Shown: in pieces, positions 9,545-18,245 of the stretch
How the letters are laid out: every line of letters starts with the position of its first letter
How positions within the stretch are numbered: position 1 is the first letter of the stretch
Source of the DNA: Paludibacter sp. 47-17
GTDB lineage: Bacteria; Bacteroidota; Bacteroidia; Bacteroidales; Paludibacteraceae
DNA length: 64,000 nucleotides
NCBI GenBank assembly: GCA_001898935.1
Contig: MKVT01000017.1
Coordinates: 47,156 to 111,155 of the forward strand
Direction: 5' to 3'
Program-made: the position numbers and the translations under genes
The notes under the pieces: generated by a model
Seen by the model: only the letters and a program-made list of their open reading frames with translations
Told to the model about the DNA's origin: nothing
The model's database searches: none

Positions 9545-11434
9545 TTTGTCACCAGAATCATCTACTTCAAACAGTTTCGGATACCTGAAATACTGACCGT
9601 TTATGCTGCGATGACTATGTACGGCCATCATCAACTTACCGTCGAAGGTACGGAATAGCATTCCGTGGCCGTAATTGGGTGGGGTGATGGGCTCTTTTTC
9701 CTGTATCCACGGGCCGTCGATCTTGCCGCTTTTCGAATAAGCCACTCCCTGGGTATAAACATCGTAAATCCAGCTGGTCCACAACATGCCGAGCTTCCCG
9801 GTTTGAGTACGGAACAAAAACGGTCCGTCGGTTACCTTGTTGGGTTTGTCGTTGCCGTTTTTGTCTTTTTCACGGCTCCAGGGCGAATCGCTGGCCCGGA
9901 AAAGGATCTTCGATCGGCCGACCGTTCCACTTAAGTCGGGTTTTAAACGGATTCGCTCCATGGTCCCATTGCCATTTTGCAGCCATTCGTGACAGAAGAT
10001 CATGTAAGGTGTACCGTCTTTTTCGATCCAGAAAGTACCGTCCAATGTTGGCATATGGGCAGGGAGGTATTCAGGATCAGCCATGGGTACATAAGGTCCG
10101 TCGGGTTTATCGCTCACCAAAACATGCGACGCACGGCGTTCAATTACATTCCCGTCTACCGTATCGATTTTAACTTCCCGGTTGGTAAAGGTGGCGAAAT
10201 TATAAAATTTACCTTTATACGCATGAAGCTCGGCTGCCCATACCATCGGCCGCGGACCCATCCACGATTTCGGATCGGTTTTCAAAACCGAATAGGGACC
10301 ACTCCAGTTTTCCAGATCCTTACTCTTCCAAAGCTTGCCTCCGGTACCAGTCATGTAATAGGTTTGTGTAGCTTTGTCGGCCAGAATATACGGATCGCTC
10401 AAGCGTATCGAATCTAATTTTAAATGATGACGAACACCTGTCGGTGCACGCTCGTTCCAGCTGACCTGTGGCCAACCCTCTATATCCCAGTGAATTTCTC
10501 GTATGATTAGTTTGGAAGCCCCATCTTCGGCCTTGAGATAGGCATGCGCAATCAGGTAATCGGTACCGTCGAAGGTGTAGGCTGCATTATGTCCAACACC
10601 TGCCCATTCTTCATTTCCCTGCATCACCGGGGTTCCTCCGCCTTGTGCCATCGAAACTCCGTCTTTGTCCAGGTACGGACCGCGTACGTCTTTCGATCGT
10701 CCCACACGAATATTATAATCGCTTTTCGCTTTCCGGCAGCAATAATCGTAGGAAGCAAACAAGTAGTAGTAATCGTCTTTCTTCACTATAAAAGGAGCTT
10801 CCACTGCTCCGTCGCCGGGTTCGGCGTCGTTGAGGAAAGGCGAACGTTGCCCCTTGACCAACGTATGCCATTCCTGTGGTTCTGCCGGCTTCGTTAAGTC
10901 GCTGGTGAGCTTTACAAGTTTTAAACCACCCCAGAACGATCCAAAGGTCATCCACGGCGTTCCAGATTCATCAATTATTATATTCGGATCGATGGCATTC
11001 CAGAAGTCACGATGTACCACCGATTGCAGCAATAATCCGTGATCGGTCCACGCGTAAGCCGGATCGTTTTTATCCAGGGTAGGGTTGGTGGCATGACCAA
11101 TGGCCGAATTGTTTTTACCAAAGGTTGAAATGGAATAAAACAGATGGTACTTCCCCTTATGGAAAATAATATCGGGCGCCCATATATGATTACGGAACCC
11201 CTTTATCAGTTCCTGCGCCCAGGTTAAGTCGTTTCGAAATACCGGTCCTTCATAGTTCCAGTGTACCAGATCGTTCGACGAATGCATAGCGATGCCTCGT
11301 CCGGTGGAAAACATATAATACTTTCCGTTGTGTTGGGCCATCACCGGGTCGTGCACCATCGGTAAACGTGTCTGAGCTTCCAGCCATCCCAAACCTGCAA
11401 CCAGCAATAATGCCAGAAAATGTGTTTTGTTCAT
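9524..11434 (-). CDS. Tandem two-domain GH43 protein (arabinan-type)
   Basis: The start at 11434 (or the adjacent ATG at 11437) was chosen because it gives the signal peptide 'MNKTHFLALLLVAGLGWLEA'; a longer upstream frame is not signal-like. The 636-aa protein holds two five-bladed propeller domains. The first contains 'MVHDPVMAQ' (base Asp), 'HIWAPDIIFH' and 'VEAPFIVKK' (acid Glu) and resembles endo-arabinanase-type GH43. The second contains 'LSDPYILAD' and 'CHEWLQNGNG', with 'VTDGPFL' where the first domain has the Glu motif. The second half is similar to the separate GH43 lipoprotein at 60541-61524. No T9SS tail is present. It probably acts on arabinan side chains of pectin. It is convergent with the upstream pectin genes and has its own promoter at 11458-11465. 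Confidence 0.85.
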   Translation of the reverse strand: MNKTHFLALLLVAGLGWLEAQTRLPMVHDPVMAQHNGKYYMFSTGRGIAMHSSNDLVHWNYEGPVFRNDLTWAQELIKGFRNHIWAPDIIFHKGKYHLFYSISTFGKNNSAIGHATNPTLDKNDPAYAWTDHGLLLQSVVHRDFWNAIDPNIIIDESGTPWMTFGSFWGGLKLVKLTSDLTKPAEPQEWHTLVKGQRSPFLNDAEPGDGAVEAPFIVKKDDYYYLFASYDYCCRKAKSDYNIRVGRSKDVRGPYLDKDGVSMAQGGGTPVMQGNEEWAGVGHNAAYTFDGTDYLIAHAYLKAEDGASKLIIREIHWDIEGWPQVSWNERAPTGVRHHLKLDSIRLSDPYILADKATQTYYMTGTGGKLWKSKDLENWSGPYSVLKTDPKSWMGPRPMVWAAELHAYKGKFYNFATFTNREVKIDTVDGNVIERRASHVLVSDKPDGPYVPMADPEYLPAHMPTLDGTFWIEKDGTPYMIFCHEWLQNGNGTMERIRLKPDLSGTVGRSKILFRASDSPWSREKDKNGNDKPNKVTDGPFLFRTQTGKLGMLWTSWIYDVYTQGVAYSKSGKIDGPWIQEKEPITPPNYGHGMLFRTFDGKLMMAVHSHRSINGQYFRYPKLFEVDDSGDKLVIIDN

Positions 11435-11457
11435 CATTATTATTATTTTGACCGATA

Positions 11458-11465
11458 CAAAGATA
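11458..11465 (-). promoter_or_regulatory. Bacteroidota -7 box (TATCTTTG) for the tandem GH43 gene
   Basis: The reverse strand reads TATCTTTG, matching the TAnnTTTG consensus, about 23 nt before the chosen ATG at 11434. This supports the internal start rather than the longer frame, whose start would lie upstream of the promoter box. Confidence 0.6.
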
Positions 11466-11625
11466 GAACACAACTTCTGTCGTTGCAGAGACAAAAATGT
11501 AAAGATGGAGGACAATTCAATTATTTTCGTGTGAACGCCGGTTTAATTTGAAATTATAACCTGTTGATTCATAAAAAAACGATTTAATTTTCCGTTAATA
11601 CTGTACCATTTTACAGAAAAACGGT

Positions 11626-11633
11626 TACTTTTG
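11626..11633 (+). promoter_or_regulatory. Bacteroidota -7 box (TACTTTTG) for the 7TM hybrid kinase gene
   Basis: TACTTTTG fits TAnnTTTG and lies 36 nt upstream of the ATG at 11670. It is divergent from the GH43 promoter, with about 160 nt between the two boxes. Confidence 0.55.
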
Positions 11634-11669
11634 TGGCTGTTCAGTTTTAATTTTCCGAAAACGTAGCAT

Positions 11670-13859
11670 ATGCATTATACTCTGCCGGGTTTAATTATGA
11701 TTTTTACTGCTATGGCTCTTGTAGTTATGGTGGTACATTTCTGGAGTAAAAAAGATATTCCCGGTGGTAATTGGTTTCTTACGTTGATTGTGCTGATTTT
11801 TTTCTGGTCCGTGTTTGGAGGCGTCGAAGATATGGTCACTTCGCTGGAAACAAAAATTCTTTTCTCCAAATTCACCTATTTCACCATACCGTTTGTTCCT
11901 TTCGTTTGGTTTATTTTTAATATCAGGTATATGGGGCTGCTTAAACATTGGTACGGCCCCCGGTTATTATGGTTTTTAGTGGTACCGGTATTTATTGTTG
12001 CATTTGCCTGGACAAACGATTTGCACGGCTGGATGTGGCCCACCTTTACCCGGGCAACATCTGATCCCGAATCGCGTATTTTATACGGAACCGGCCCTGC
12101 CAAGATATTGACAATCGTATATTCCTATTCCCTAATTCTGATCACCACGGCGCTTATAGTATATCGTATTATACGTTCCGAAGGGGTGTTGAAAAAGCAA
12201 TACCAGGCTCTCCTTGTTTCCAGCTCGTTTCCATGGATAGCTAATATTTTGTATATTACTGGCAATTCACCCGCCGGTATCGAAATTACCCCTATTTCGT
12301 TCACGGTGATGGTGGCTGCTATTCTCTGGAGCATGTCGCGCAATAATTTGTTTGACCTCATGCCGGTTGCGTACGATATTTTATTCCGGAATATGAGCGA
12401 TAGCGCTTTTGTGCTCGACAATCAGAATCGTGTGGTAGAGATAAACGAGTCGGCACAGCGGGTACTGCATCTGCGACGCGAATCGATAGGGGCCGAACCC
12501 AATATCGCACATTCGGCTTATCCCGACCTGATGTACCGGTTTCTTGAAATGGAAGAGGGACGTACCGAATATGAACTGAATGATGGTGAGCTGATTCGAT
12601 GGTACGATGTAAGGGTTACTAACCTGACGTACCGGAACGGTAAAAATGCAGGTCGTATGTTTGTACTGCGCGATATCAGTATTCGCAAAGGATTGGAGGC
12701 GGAACTTTTGAAGGCTAAAGAAGTTGCGGAAGAAGCCAGTAAGGCTAAATCGGAGTTTCTGGCCACCATGAGTCATGAAATCCGCACGCCGCTGAATGCA
12801 ATTATCGGCTTTACCGATTTGTTGAAAAATACTCGCCTTAATCCTGTTCAGAAAGAGTATGTCAACAATGCCAATGTTTCGGGGCATGCCTTGCTGGGGA
12901 TTGTAAACGACATTCTCGATTTCTCGAAAATTGAAGCGGGATTGCTTATCCTGGAGCAAATTAAAACCGATGTAGTGGAGCTCCTGGAGAATTGTGTTGA
13001 TATCGTGAAATATACAGCAGAGAAAAAACTGTTGAATGTTATATTGACGATTGATCCGGCTATGCCCCGTTTTGCTGTAATCGATCCGATCCGGTTGCAG
13101 CAAATTCTTACCAATTTAATGAGTAACGCGGTCAAATTCACAAAACAAGGTGAAGTGGAATTGAAAGTTGATTGTGAAATCTCTGATAACCAACAGGCGA
13201 AGCTGAAGTTTTCGGTACGGGATACAGGGATTGGTATTTCGGATGAACAGAAATTGAAATTATTTAAAGCGTTTTCACAGGCCGACAGTTCAACTACCCG
13301 GAAATTTGGAGGTACCGGCCTGGGTTTGGTAATTTCCGATTTGATTGCTAAAGAGATGGGTAGTAAAATTCATTTTCAGAGTCAACTTGGAAAAGGATCT
13401 GTCTTTTTCTTTGAATTAGTTACGACTGTAGAAGAAGGACAGCAGGTAGTGTATGAAGAAAGTGCTTCGGGAACCACTGAACTTTCGTTGAAACAATTAA
13501 AGGTATTGATTGTCGAGGATGTCGAAATTAACATGATGATGATGCGCGCACTTCTTAACACAATATTGCCGGCATCTGAACTTATAGAAGCTGAAAATGG
13601 AGTACAGGCTCTGAAGGCGTTTACCGAACATCGACCCGATTTGGTGCTGATGGATGTTCAAATGCCCGAAATGGATGGTATCGAAGCAACTCGTGCTATA
13701 CGTGCTTTGGAGGTAATGAGCCGCGTCCCGATTATTGCGCTGACTGCAGGCGTTTTGCGCGAAGAACAGGAAAAATGTATTGAAGCAGGCATGAATGAGA
13801 TTCTAACTAAGCCGTTAAATCCTGAGAAATTCCGTAACACGATAAGGAAATATTTGTAG
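11670..13859 (+). CDS. Hybrid histidine kinase with 7TM sensor, PAS, kinase and receiver domains
   Basis: The 729-aa protein opens with about seven hydrophobic helices (residues 5-225) resembling the 7TM histidine-kinase sensor module, then a PAS-like domain (about 235-345), a DHp domain with 'ATMSHEIRTPLNAIIGF' (phospho-acceptor H369), an HATPase domain with 'DTGIGI' and 'GGTGLGLVIS', and a C-terminal receiver with 'LVLMDVQMPEMDG' (acceptor D662) and 'LTKPLNPEKF'. It should autophosphorylate on His and pass phosphate to its own receiver at the inner membrane. There is no DNA-binding output domain, and no response regulator adjoins it, so its partner is unknown. It stands alone between a GH43 gene and a transporter. 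Confidence 0.9.
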   Translation: MHYTLPGLIMIFTAMALVVMVVHFWSKKDIPGGNWFLTLIVLIFFWSVFGGVEDMVTSLETKILFSKFTYFTIPFVPFVWFIFNIRYMGLLKHWYGPRLLWFLVVPVFIVAFAWTNDLHGWMWPTFTRATSDPESRILYGTGPAKILTIVYSYSLILITTALIVYRIIRSEGVLKKQYQALLVSSSFPWIANILYITGNSPAGIEITPISFTVMVAAILWSMSRNNLFDLMPVAYDILFRNMSDSAFVLDNQNRVVEINESAQRVLHLRRESIGAEPNIAHSAYPDLMYRFLEMEEGRTEYELNDGELIRWYDVRVTNLTYRNGKNAGRMFVLRDISIRKGLEAELLKAKEVAEEASKAKSEFLATMSHEIRTPLNAIIGFTDLLKNTRLNPVQKEYVNNANVSGHALLGIVNDILDFSKIEAGLLILEQIKTDVVELLENCVDIVKYTAEKKLLNVILTIDPAMPRFAVIDPIRLQQILTNLMSNAVKFTKQGEVELKVDCEISDNQQAKLKFSVRDTGIGISDEQKLKLFKAFSQADSSTTRKFGGTGLGLVISDLIAKEMGSKIHFQSQLGKGSVFFFELVTTVEEGQQVVYEESASGTTELSLKQLKVLIVEDVEINMMMMRALLNTILPASELIEAENGVQALKAFTEHRPDLVLMDVQMPEMDGIEATRAIRALEVMSRVPIIALTAGVLREEQEKCIEAGMNEILTKPLNPEKFRNTIRKYL

Positions 13860-13879
13860 TGGTATAATTAAATTTCGAT

Positions 13880-13887
13880 TATCTTTG
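13880..13887 (+). promoter_or_regulatory. Bacteroidota -7 box (TATCTTTG) for the DMT transporter gene
   Basis: TATCTTTG lies 50 nt upstream of the ATG at 13938, and 21 nt after the stop of the kinase gene. It supports independent transcription and the start at 13938. Confidence 0.6.
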
Positions 13888-13937
13888 CACCTTTTTGTTT
13901 GTGTTGTGGTTTCATTAATGCTTTATGTGTAAATTAT

Positions 13938-14822
13938 ATGTCAAAACAACTGGCCTCTAGGGCCTGGTTCAACTATATGTTGCTGGCAACGGGAATCGTT
14001 TGTATTTCATGGTCGGCTATACTCGTTAAAATTGCGGGAATCAGCGGATTCGGTTCCGGTTTCTATCGTTTGCTGTTTGGCACCCTTGGAATTATTCCAT
14101 TTTGGTTGTATTATCGTAAGCCTGTGCGCGACTGGCATGGTGTCCGAATCGCGATCGTCTGTGGTGTTCTTTTTGCGTTCGATATAGCACTTTGGAATAC
14201 TTCAATAATGCTTTCGAAAGCTTCCATTTCTACTTTGTTGGCTAATCTTGCTCCGGTATGGGTGGGGTTGGGGATGCTGTTGTTTTTACGCGAGCGACCT
14301 GGCAAGTTGTTTTGGCCGGGAACAATTGTAGCTATGCTGGGCGTAGCGTTGGTTATCGGTATCGAAGAGTTGATCCGGTTCGAGTTTTCAACAGGCAACA
14401 CGCTTGCCATCGCTGCCAGTATCTTCTACGGAGCTTATCTTCTTACCGTTAGACGCGGACGAAACACCCTCGATACATTGAGTTTTACGACGATCTCGAT
14501 GATCGCAAGTACTGTCGTGCTTGGACTCATAGCTGCGGTTACGGCTACTCCCTTGTGGGGGTTCAGTACTACAACCTGGTGGGCCTTGGTTGCATTAGGA
14601 CTGGTTCCCCAGGTGGTTGGTTGGATTACCATAAATCAGGCGCTCGGACATATTAATCCAACCGTTGCTTCGGTAAGTTTATTGTCGCAAACTGTTTTTA
14701 CGGCTGTTTTTTCGGTACCGGTACTGGGCGAAATGCTTACGGCTACCGAATTGCTGGGGGGTGTGGTGATACTTGGCGGAATATTTCTGGTAAATTTTAA
14801 GCCGATCAAATTAAAGAAATAA
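13938..14822 (+). CDS. EamA/DMT superfamily transporter
   Basis: The 294-aa protein has about ten hydrophobic helices arranged as two EamA-type halves; 'GIVCISWSAILVKIAGISG' at the start and 'ALGHINPTVASVSLLSQ' in the second half are typical of drug/metabolite exporters of the inner membrane. The frame extends upstream to a TTG at 13899, but the ATG at 13938 gives a normal cytosolic N-terminus 'MSKQLASRAWF'. The substrate cannot be predicted. It is convergent with the MBL-fold gene, whose stop lies 12 nt downstream; a 7-bp GC-containing inverted repeat at 14823-14848 sits between them. Confidence 0.85.
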   Translation: MSKQLASRAWFNYMLLATGIVCISWSAILVKIAGISGFGSGFYRLLFGTLGIIPFWLYYRKPVRDWHGVRIAIVCGVLFAFDIALWNTSIMLSKASISTLLANLAPVWVGLGMLLFLRERPGKLFWPGTIVAMLGVALVIGIEELIRFEFSTGNTLAIAASIFYGAYLLTVRRGRNTLDTLSFTTISMIASTVVLGLIAAVTATPLWGFSTTTWWALVALGLVPQVVGWITINQALGHINPTVASVSLLSQTVFTAVFSVPVLGEMLTATELLGGVVILGGIFLVNFKPIKLKK

Positions 14823-14834
14823 GGTGGAATGCAT

Positions 14835-15941
14835 TTAAGGGTTCCACCAGGGAGATGTTCGAGCGTTCAGTATCTCCAGTTGTTCACCGATCATCGGTGT
14901 AAGTAACTCATAATCGGGCCGTACTTGGTTGTATTGTTCACTTATTTTTATCAAAGGCTCATCCCAGGCATGGGCTGCCAATGCAAATTTTGAATTATGG
15001 ATGGGAATCAACCTGCGCGCTTTCAGGTCGGAAGCTGCTTGTACGACTTCTTCAGGATGCATGTGAATGTACTTCCAGCGTTTATCGTACTGTCCGGCTT
15101 CCAATAGAACCAAATCAAATGGCCCGAATTTTTCACCAATATCGGTAAAATGACGATCATAACCTCCATCTCCTCCAATAAATATTTTCAAGGATGGGGT
15201 TTGCAATACAAACGAAACCCAGAGTGTCTGGTTACGCTTCAATCCTCGACCTGAAAAGTGCCGTGCCGGGGTGGCATGCAGCTGAAAACCATCGTTTAGG
15301 AACAATGAATCGTTCCAGTCAAATTCATTGATTTTTGCTGCGTCGACCCCCCAGTGTTCCAGGTGCGCACCAACCCCCAAACCGGTATATATCTGCTTTA
15401 CCCTTGTATGTATATCGCGGATTGTGTGCATGTCCAGATGATCCCAATGGTCATGGGTAATAATCAGATAATCAATTTCCGGAATATCATCGGAAGTATA
15501 TTCCGAACTCCCTTCAAAGGCTTTGATAAGCATCGAAAAAGGAGAAGCATATCCGCTTAACACCGGATCGACAAGTATTTTTTTTCCGTCTAGTTGCATG
15601 AAATACGACGAATGTCCCATCCAGATAAGATAATTTTGCTCAGCAGGAAGTGTGCTTAGCTCTGTTTTTGTTGATGGAAGTTGATGCTCGGGGCGAAGGC
15701 GTTCGCGACGACCGAAAAACATCTTCCAAAAGGTGGTGAATACGTTGTCGTCGGATGTGAAGGAGGGAGTTTCGCTTATGTTCTTGAACGACCCCTGACT
15801 ATACTGGAGAGAAGCTTCTATGCGTCGTAACCTTTCGCCTTTTGCTGGCTTGCCAAATTGAGGAAGATTCAAAATAGCCAAAGGTAACATTACTAAGGTT
15901 AATAAAACAACAGCAAAAATTCCCATATTTTTTCGTTTCAT
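14835..15941 (-). CDS. MBL-fold metallo-hydrolase, NAPE-PLD/UlaG-like
   Basis: The 368-aa protein starts at 15941 with a basic stretch and one hydrophobic helix ('MGIFAVVLLTLVMLPLAIL'), so it is probably membrane-anchored. The metallo-beta-lactamase fold is shown by 'HSSYFMQLDGKKILVDPV', the metal motif 'ITHDHWDHLDMHT' and later His/Asp positions in 'ARHFSGRG' and 'IPIHNSKF'. This layout matches the NAPE-PLD/RomA-like branch of the superfamily. The exact substrate is unknown; lipids or lipid-like phosphodiesters are possible. It stands alone and has a promoter box at 16072-16079. Confidence 0.85.
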   Translation of the reverse strand: MKRKNMGIFAVVLLTLVMLPLAILNLPQFGKPAKGERLRRIEASLQYSQGSFKNISETPSFTSDDNVFTTFWKMFFGRRERLRPEHQLPSTKTELSTLPAEQNYLIWMGHSSYFMQLDGKKILVDPVLSGYASPFSMLIKAFEGSSEYTSDDIPEIDYLIITHDHWDHLDMHTIRDIHTRVKQIYTGLGVGAHLEHWGVDAAKINEFDWNDSLFLNDGFQLHATPARHFSGRGLKRNQTLWVSFVLQTPSLKIFIGGDGGYDRHFTDIGEKFGPFDLVLLEAGQYDKRWKYIHMHPEEVVQAASDLKARRLIPIHNSKFALAAHAWDEPLIKISEQYNQVRPDYELLTPMIGEQLEILNARTSPWWNP

Positions 15942-16071
15942 ATATTTATTTCCAATAACCAACTGCAGTAGCATGCCAATTCAACAGTTTGGCTCAGAAA
16001 TAGTTTCCCTTTTCTTGAAATATTTTGCCGAATAAATCTTAAATATTTTTTCTTCCGTTGCAATGTTGCGG

Positions 16072-16079
16072 CAAAGGTA
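16072..16079 (-). promoter_or_regulatory. Bacteroidota -7 box (TACCTTTG) for the MBL-fold gene
   Basis: The reverse strand reads TACCTTTGC about 130 nt before the start at 15941. A TTG on the reverse strand at 16102-16104, 22 nt further upstream, could be the -33 element. The interval leaves a long 5' leader in which I see no clear structure. Confidence 0.5.
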
Positions 16080-16281
16080 TTCAATGACTGTTAAGGTTAT
16101 TCAATGGTGTTAAAGTTAAGACTATTGTTGAATATTATCAGGCTGATAGCTGTTTTCATAAGTTTGATGTTAACTGACAATTGTCTGATTGCTGATAATT
16201 TAATGGCGATGTTATTTTACGAATATCTTTTCATGGAATATTTAAATCCACTGAGTATTTAGCTTTGGCCGATCTGCTTTT

Positions 16282-16318
16282 ATCAACTGCAATCTGTTAC
16301 AACCAGATTGCAGTTGAT
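16282..16318 (-). terminator. 15-bp perfect hairpin downstream of the duplicated helical protein gene
   Basis: Two perfect 15-nt arms (16282-16296 and 16304-16318, 'ATCAACTGCAATCTG' and its complement) flank a 7-nt loop. It begins 15 nt after the stop of the minus-strand gene at 16334-17074. There is no U-tract on the minus strand after the stem, so it may work as a processing or stabilising hairpin rather than a classical intrinsic terminator. The remainder of the 15942-16333 intergenic stretch holds only the MBL promoter. Confidence 0.6.
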
Positions 16319-16333
16319 GAACCGGAAATATCT

Positions 16334-17074
16334 TTACTTAGATTTAAATTTCAGTTTACATACTTGATGATAATCCGGATCAGCACTCCCTATGATCGAT
16401 TTCAGATAGTTTTTTGTGTCGATAGCTATATCTACTAATCCGGTTAAAGGTCGGTATAATAGCTGGTTTCGTTCATTTCTGGTCAACTCAAATTGAATCG
16501 ATGCCTGAATTGCACTTTTATTGCTTTCTATTAAGGAAGTATAGATTTTCGTTAAAGTCTCGATTTTTAGATTTTCTTCATTGGGGGCATATTCTGGAAT
16601 TTTAGATAGTAGTGTTATCAGATTGCCAAAATGATCCAGTTTGTTGTCATAGCCCAGTTGAGCAGTTGAGTGTTTGCGAATTTCGATCCCGTTTGCAGCA
16701 GAGATTTTAATGTCGTCGTCGCTTGGTTTTCTTTTAGGTCTGCTCCCTCTCAATTTTCGTACGATCGATTGTACACTCTCATCGACCAATGCCGACGATT
16801 CGCTTGATTTTAGGAAGTTAATAACTTTAGTCGCTATTTTGTTAATAGGCTCGAACGATAATTTACGCGCATCGACAGCCAAGGTATAAGCCGAGTGAGC
16901 ATTTTCATATTTACTCATTACAAACTTACATTCAGCCAGTTTGTTTTGCAAGGCCTTGAGTTTTATGCTTTCTCGTGATGGATTATATCGCTCACCATAA
17001 GCACTAATAAACGATAATAAACTTTCAAAATTTGTGATGTTCCGAATAATTCCTGTTTCCGAATGTTTTTTCAT
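16334..17074 (-). CDS. Conserved all-helical protein with internal duplication, function unknown
   Basis: I do not assign a function. The 246-aa protein is predicted from its composition to be all alpha-helical, with no signal peptide or membrane segment. Residues about 12-92 and 145-228 align as a repeat: 'NFESLLSFISAYGERYNPS' pairs with 'HFGNLITLLSKIPEYAPNE', and 'RKLSFEPINKIATKVINFL' pairs with 'NQLLYRPLTGLVDIAIDTK'. The linker contains a basic stretch, 'RKLRGSRPKRKPSDDD'. It is transcribed alone, with a promoter box 43 nt upstream and a perfect hairpin downstream. Similar proteins are, as far as I recall, scattered in Bacteroidota genomes. Confidence 0.75.
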   Translation of the reverse strand: MKKHSETGIIRNITNFESLLSFISAYGERYNPSRESIKLKALQNKLAECKFVMSKYENAHSAYTLAVDARKLSFEPINKIATKVINFLKSSESSALVDESVQSIVRKLRGSRPKRKPSDDDIKISAANGIEIRKHSTAQLGYDNKLDHFGNLITLLSKIPEYAPNEENLKIETLTKIYTSLIESNKSAIQASIQFELTRNERNQLLYRPLTGLVDIAIDTKNYLKSIIGSADPDYHQVCKLKFKSK

Positions 17075-17116
17075 AACTGTATAAGATTAAAAGGTAAATA
17101 AAGGTGTTAGTTGGCA

Positions 17117-17124
17117 CAAATATA
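17117..17124 (-). promoter_or_regulatory. Bacteroidota -7 box (TATATTTG) for the duplicated helical protein gene
   Basis: The reverse strand reads TATATTTG about 43 nt before the start at 17074, matching TAnnTTTG. Confidence 0.55.
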
Positions 17125-17274
17125 GTGAGTTAATTTTAAATCAGAGCAGTTTTTGGGTTGAAAAATGAAAAATATATATTAAAAAAGCTATGGTTTTGAA
17201 TGTTTTTTACGACTTGAACTGTTTGAGTGTTGTTTTTTATTATTATCGATAGTTAAGGATGAGACAACTTTTAT

Positions 17275-17305
17275 TCGCCAGACTTGTTATCTTAAATTCT
17301 GGCGA
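17275..17305. repeat. 8-bp inverted repeat with 15-nt spacer in the gap before the dsbA-like gene
   Basis: TCGCCAGA (17275-17282) and TCTGGCGA (17298-17305) form a perfect inverted repeat in the 337-nt gap 17075-17411. It has no U-tract, so it is more likely an operator-like site or a weak hairpin than a terminator. Apart from this and the minus-strand promoter, I see nothing else in the gap. Confidence 0.4.
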
Positions 17306-17411
17306 TTATTGTTTGTAGTGACTATGAAACGAGCAACTTTAACCTAGCGTTCGATATTGATCGTATTGTAAGTATGCCTGTTTCGTATAACCTGTAAAAA
17401 TTGAAGTAAGT

Positions 17412-18119
17412 ATGAAAGTAGAAATTTGGAGCGATGTGATTTGTCCGTTTTGTTATATCGGAAAACGAAACTTTGAGCGGGCCCTGGCACAATTTGCCGA
17501 TCGCGATACTCTTGACATAATCTGGAAAAGTTTTCAACTCGATTCATCGATGCCCGAAGAAGCGAACGAAAGTTACGAACAATATTTAGTTCGACGAAAA
17601 GGATTAAGTAATGAACAGGTGAAGGTAATGCTGCAGAATGTAACACATTCGGCGCGACAGGTAGGACTGGATTATAAGTTTGACGATGCAGTGATGGTAA
17701 ATTCACACAAAGCGCATTGTTTTATTCAGTTTGCCAAGTTGCACAACAAAGGAAATGAGGCTGAAGAACGTTTATTCAAGGCTTTTTTTACCGATGGCGA
17801 GAATATCGCGGATCATACAACTCTCGCAAAACTCGGAGCTGAACTTGGTTTCGACGAAAAAACGATGCAGGACGTATTGGACGATCACCGCTATGCTATT
17901 GAAGTAAACCGGGATATTCAGGAGGCCCGCAATTTAGGCGTCAACGGAGTTCCTTTTTTTGTTTTTAATCGTAAGTATGCCATATCGGGAGCTCAACCAT
18001 CCCACGTTTTTTTTGAAACGTTACAAAAATCGTTTTCCGAGTGGCGTGAACAGAACCCTGTGCCACAACTGGAAATACAACAAGGTCAAAGTTGCAATGT
18101 AGATGGAATATGTGAGTGA
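17412..18119 (+). CDS. DsbA family oxidoreductase, FrnE-like
   Basis: The 235-aa protein has a thioredoxin fold with 'SDVICPFCYIGKRNFE' at the N-terminus, giving a CPFC redox motif (C11, C14), a long helical insertion, and the cis-Pro loop 'GVNGVPFFVFN'. There is no signal peptide, so it is cytosolic. This arrangement matches the FrnE/2-hydroxychromene-2-carboxylate isomerase-like branch of DsbA proteins, thiol oxidoreductases often linked to oxidative stress. The C-terminus adds 'QGQSCNVDGICE' with two further Cys. It is monocistronic in this context. Confidence 0.88.
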   Translation: MKVEIWSDVICPFCYIGKRNFERALAQFADRDTLDIIWKSFQLDSSMPEEANESYEQYLVRRKGLSNEQVKVMLQNVTHSARQVGLDYKFDDAVMVNSHKAHCFIQFAKLHNKGNEAEERLFKAFFTDGENIADHTTLAKLGAELGFDEKTMQDVLDDHRYAIEVNRDIQEARNLGVNGVPFFVFNRKYAISGAQPSHVFFETLQKSFSEWREQNPVPQLEIQQGQSCNVDGICE

Positions 18120-18230
18120 AATAAGTATTGTACAGCGAAATAATCTGTTGATTTTATACATTTTTGACGAATCAAGTGAATAAAATCTGAACGTTTCATG
18201 CATTGGGGTGTATAATCAGACAAAACACAT

Positions 18231-18238
18231 TAAATTTG
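18231..18238 (+). promoter_or_regulatory. Bacteroidota -7 box (TAAATTTG) 7 nt before an ATG; leaderless mRNA expected
   Basis: TAAATTTG fits TAnnTTTG and is followed by only 7 nt before the ATG at 18246. Transcription should begin at or next to the start codon. Confidence 0.5.
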
Positions 18239-18245
18239 TCGGATT

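Noticed and set aside
12381..13103. Open frame of 240 codons antisense to the hybrid kinase
   Set aside because: It lies inside conserved PAS and kinase domain sequence and has no recognisable domain of its own.
14823..14848. GGTGGAA/TTCCACC inverted repeat between convergent genes as terminator
   Set aside because: The stem is only 7 bp with a 12-nt loop and no U-tract on the plus strand; too weak to list as a feature.
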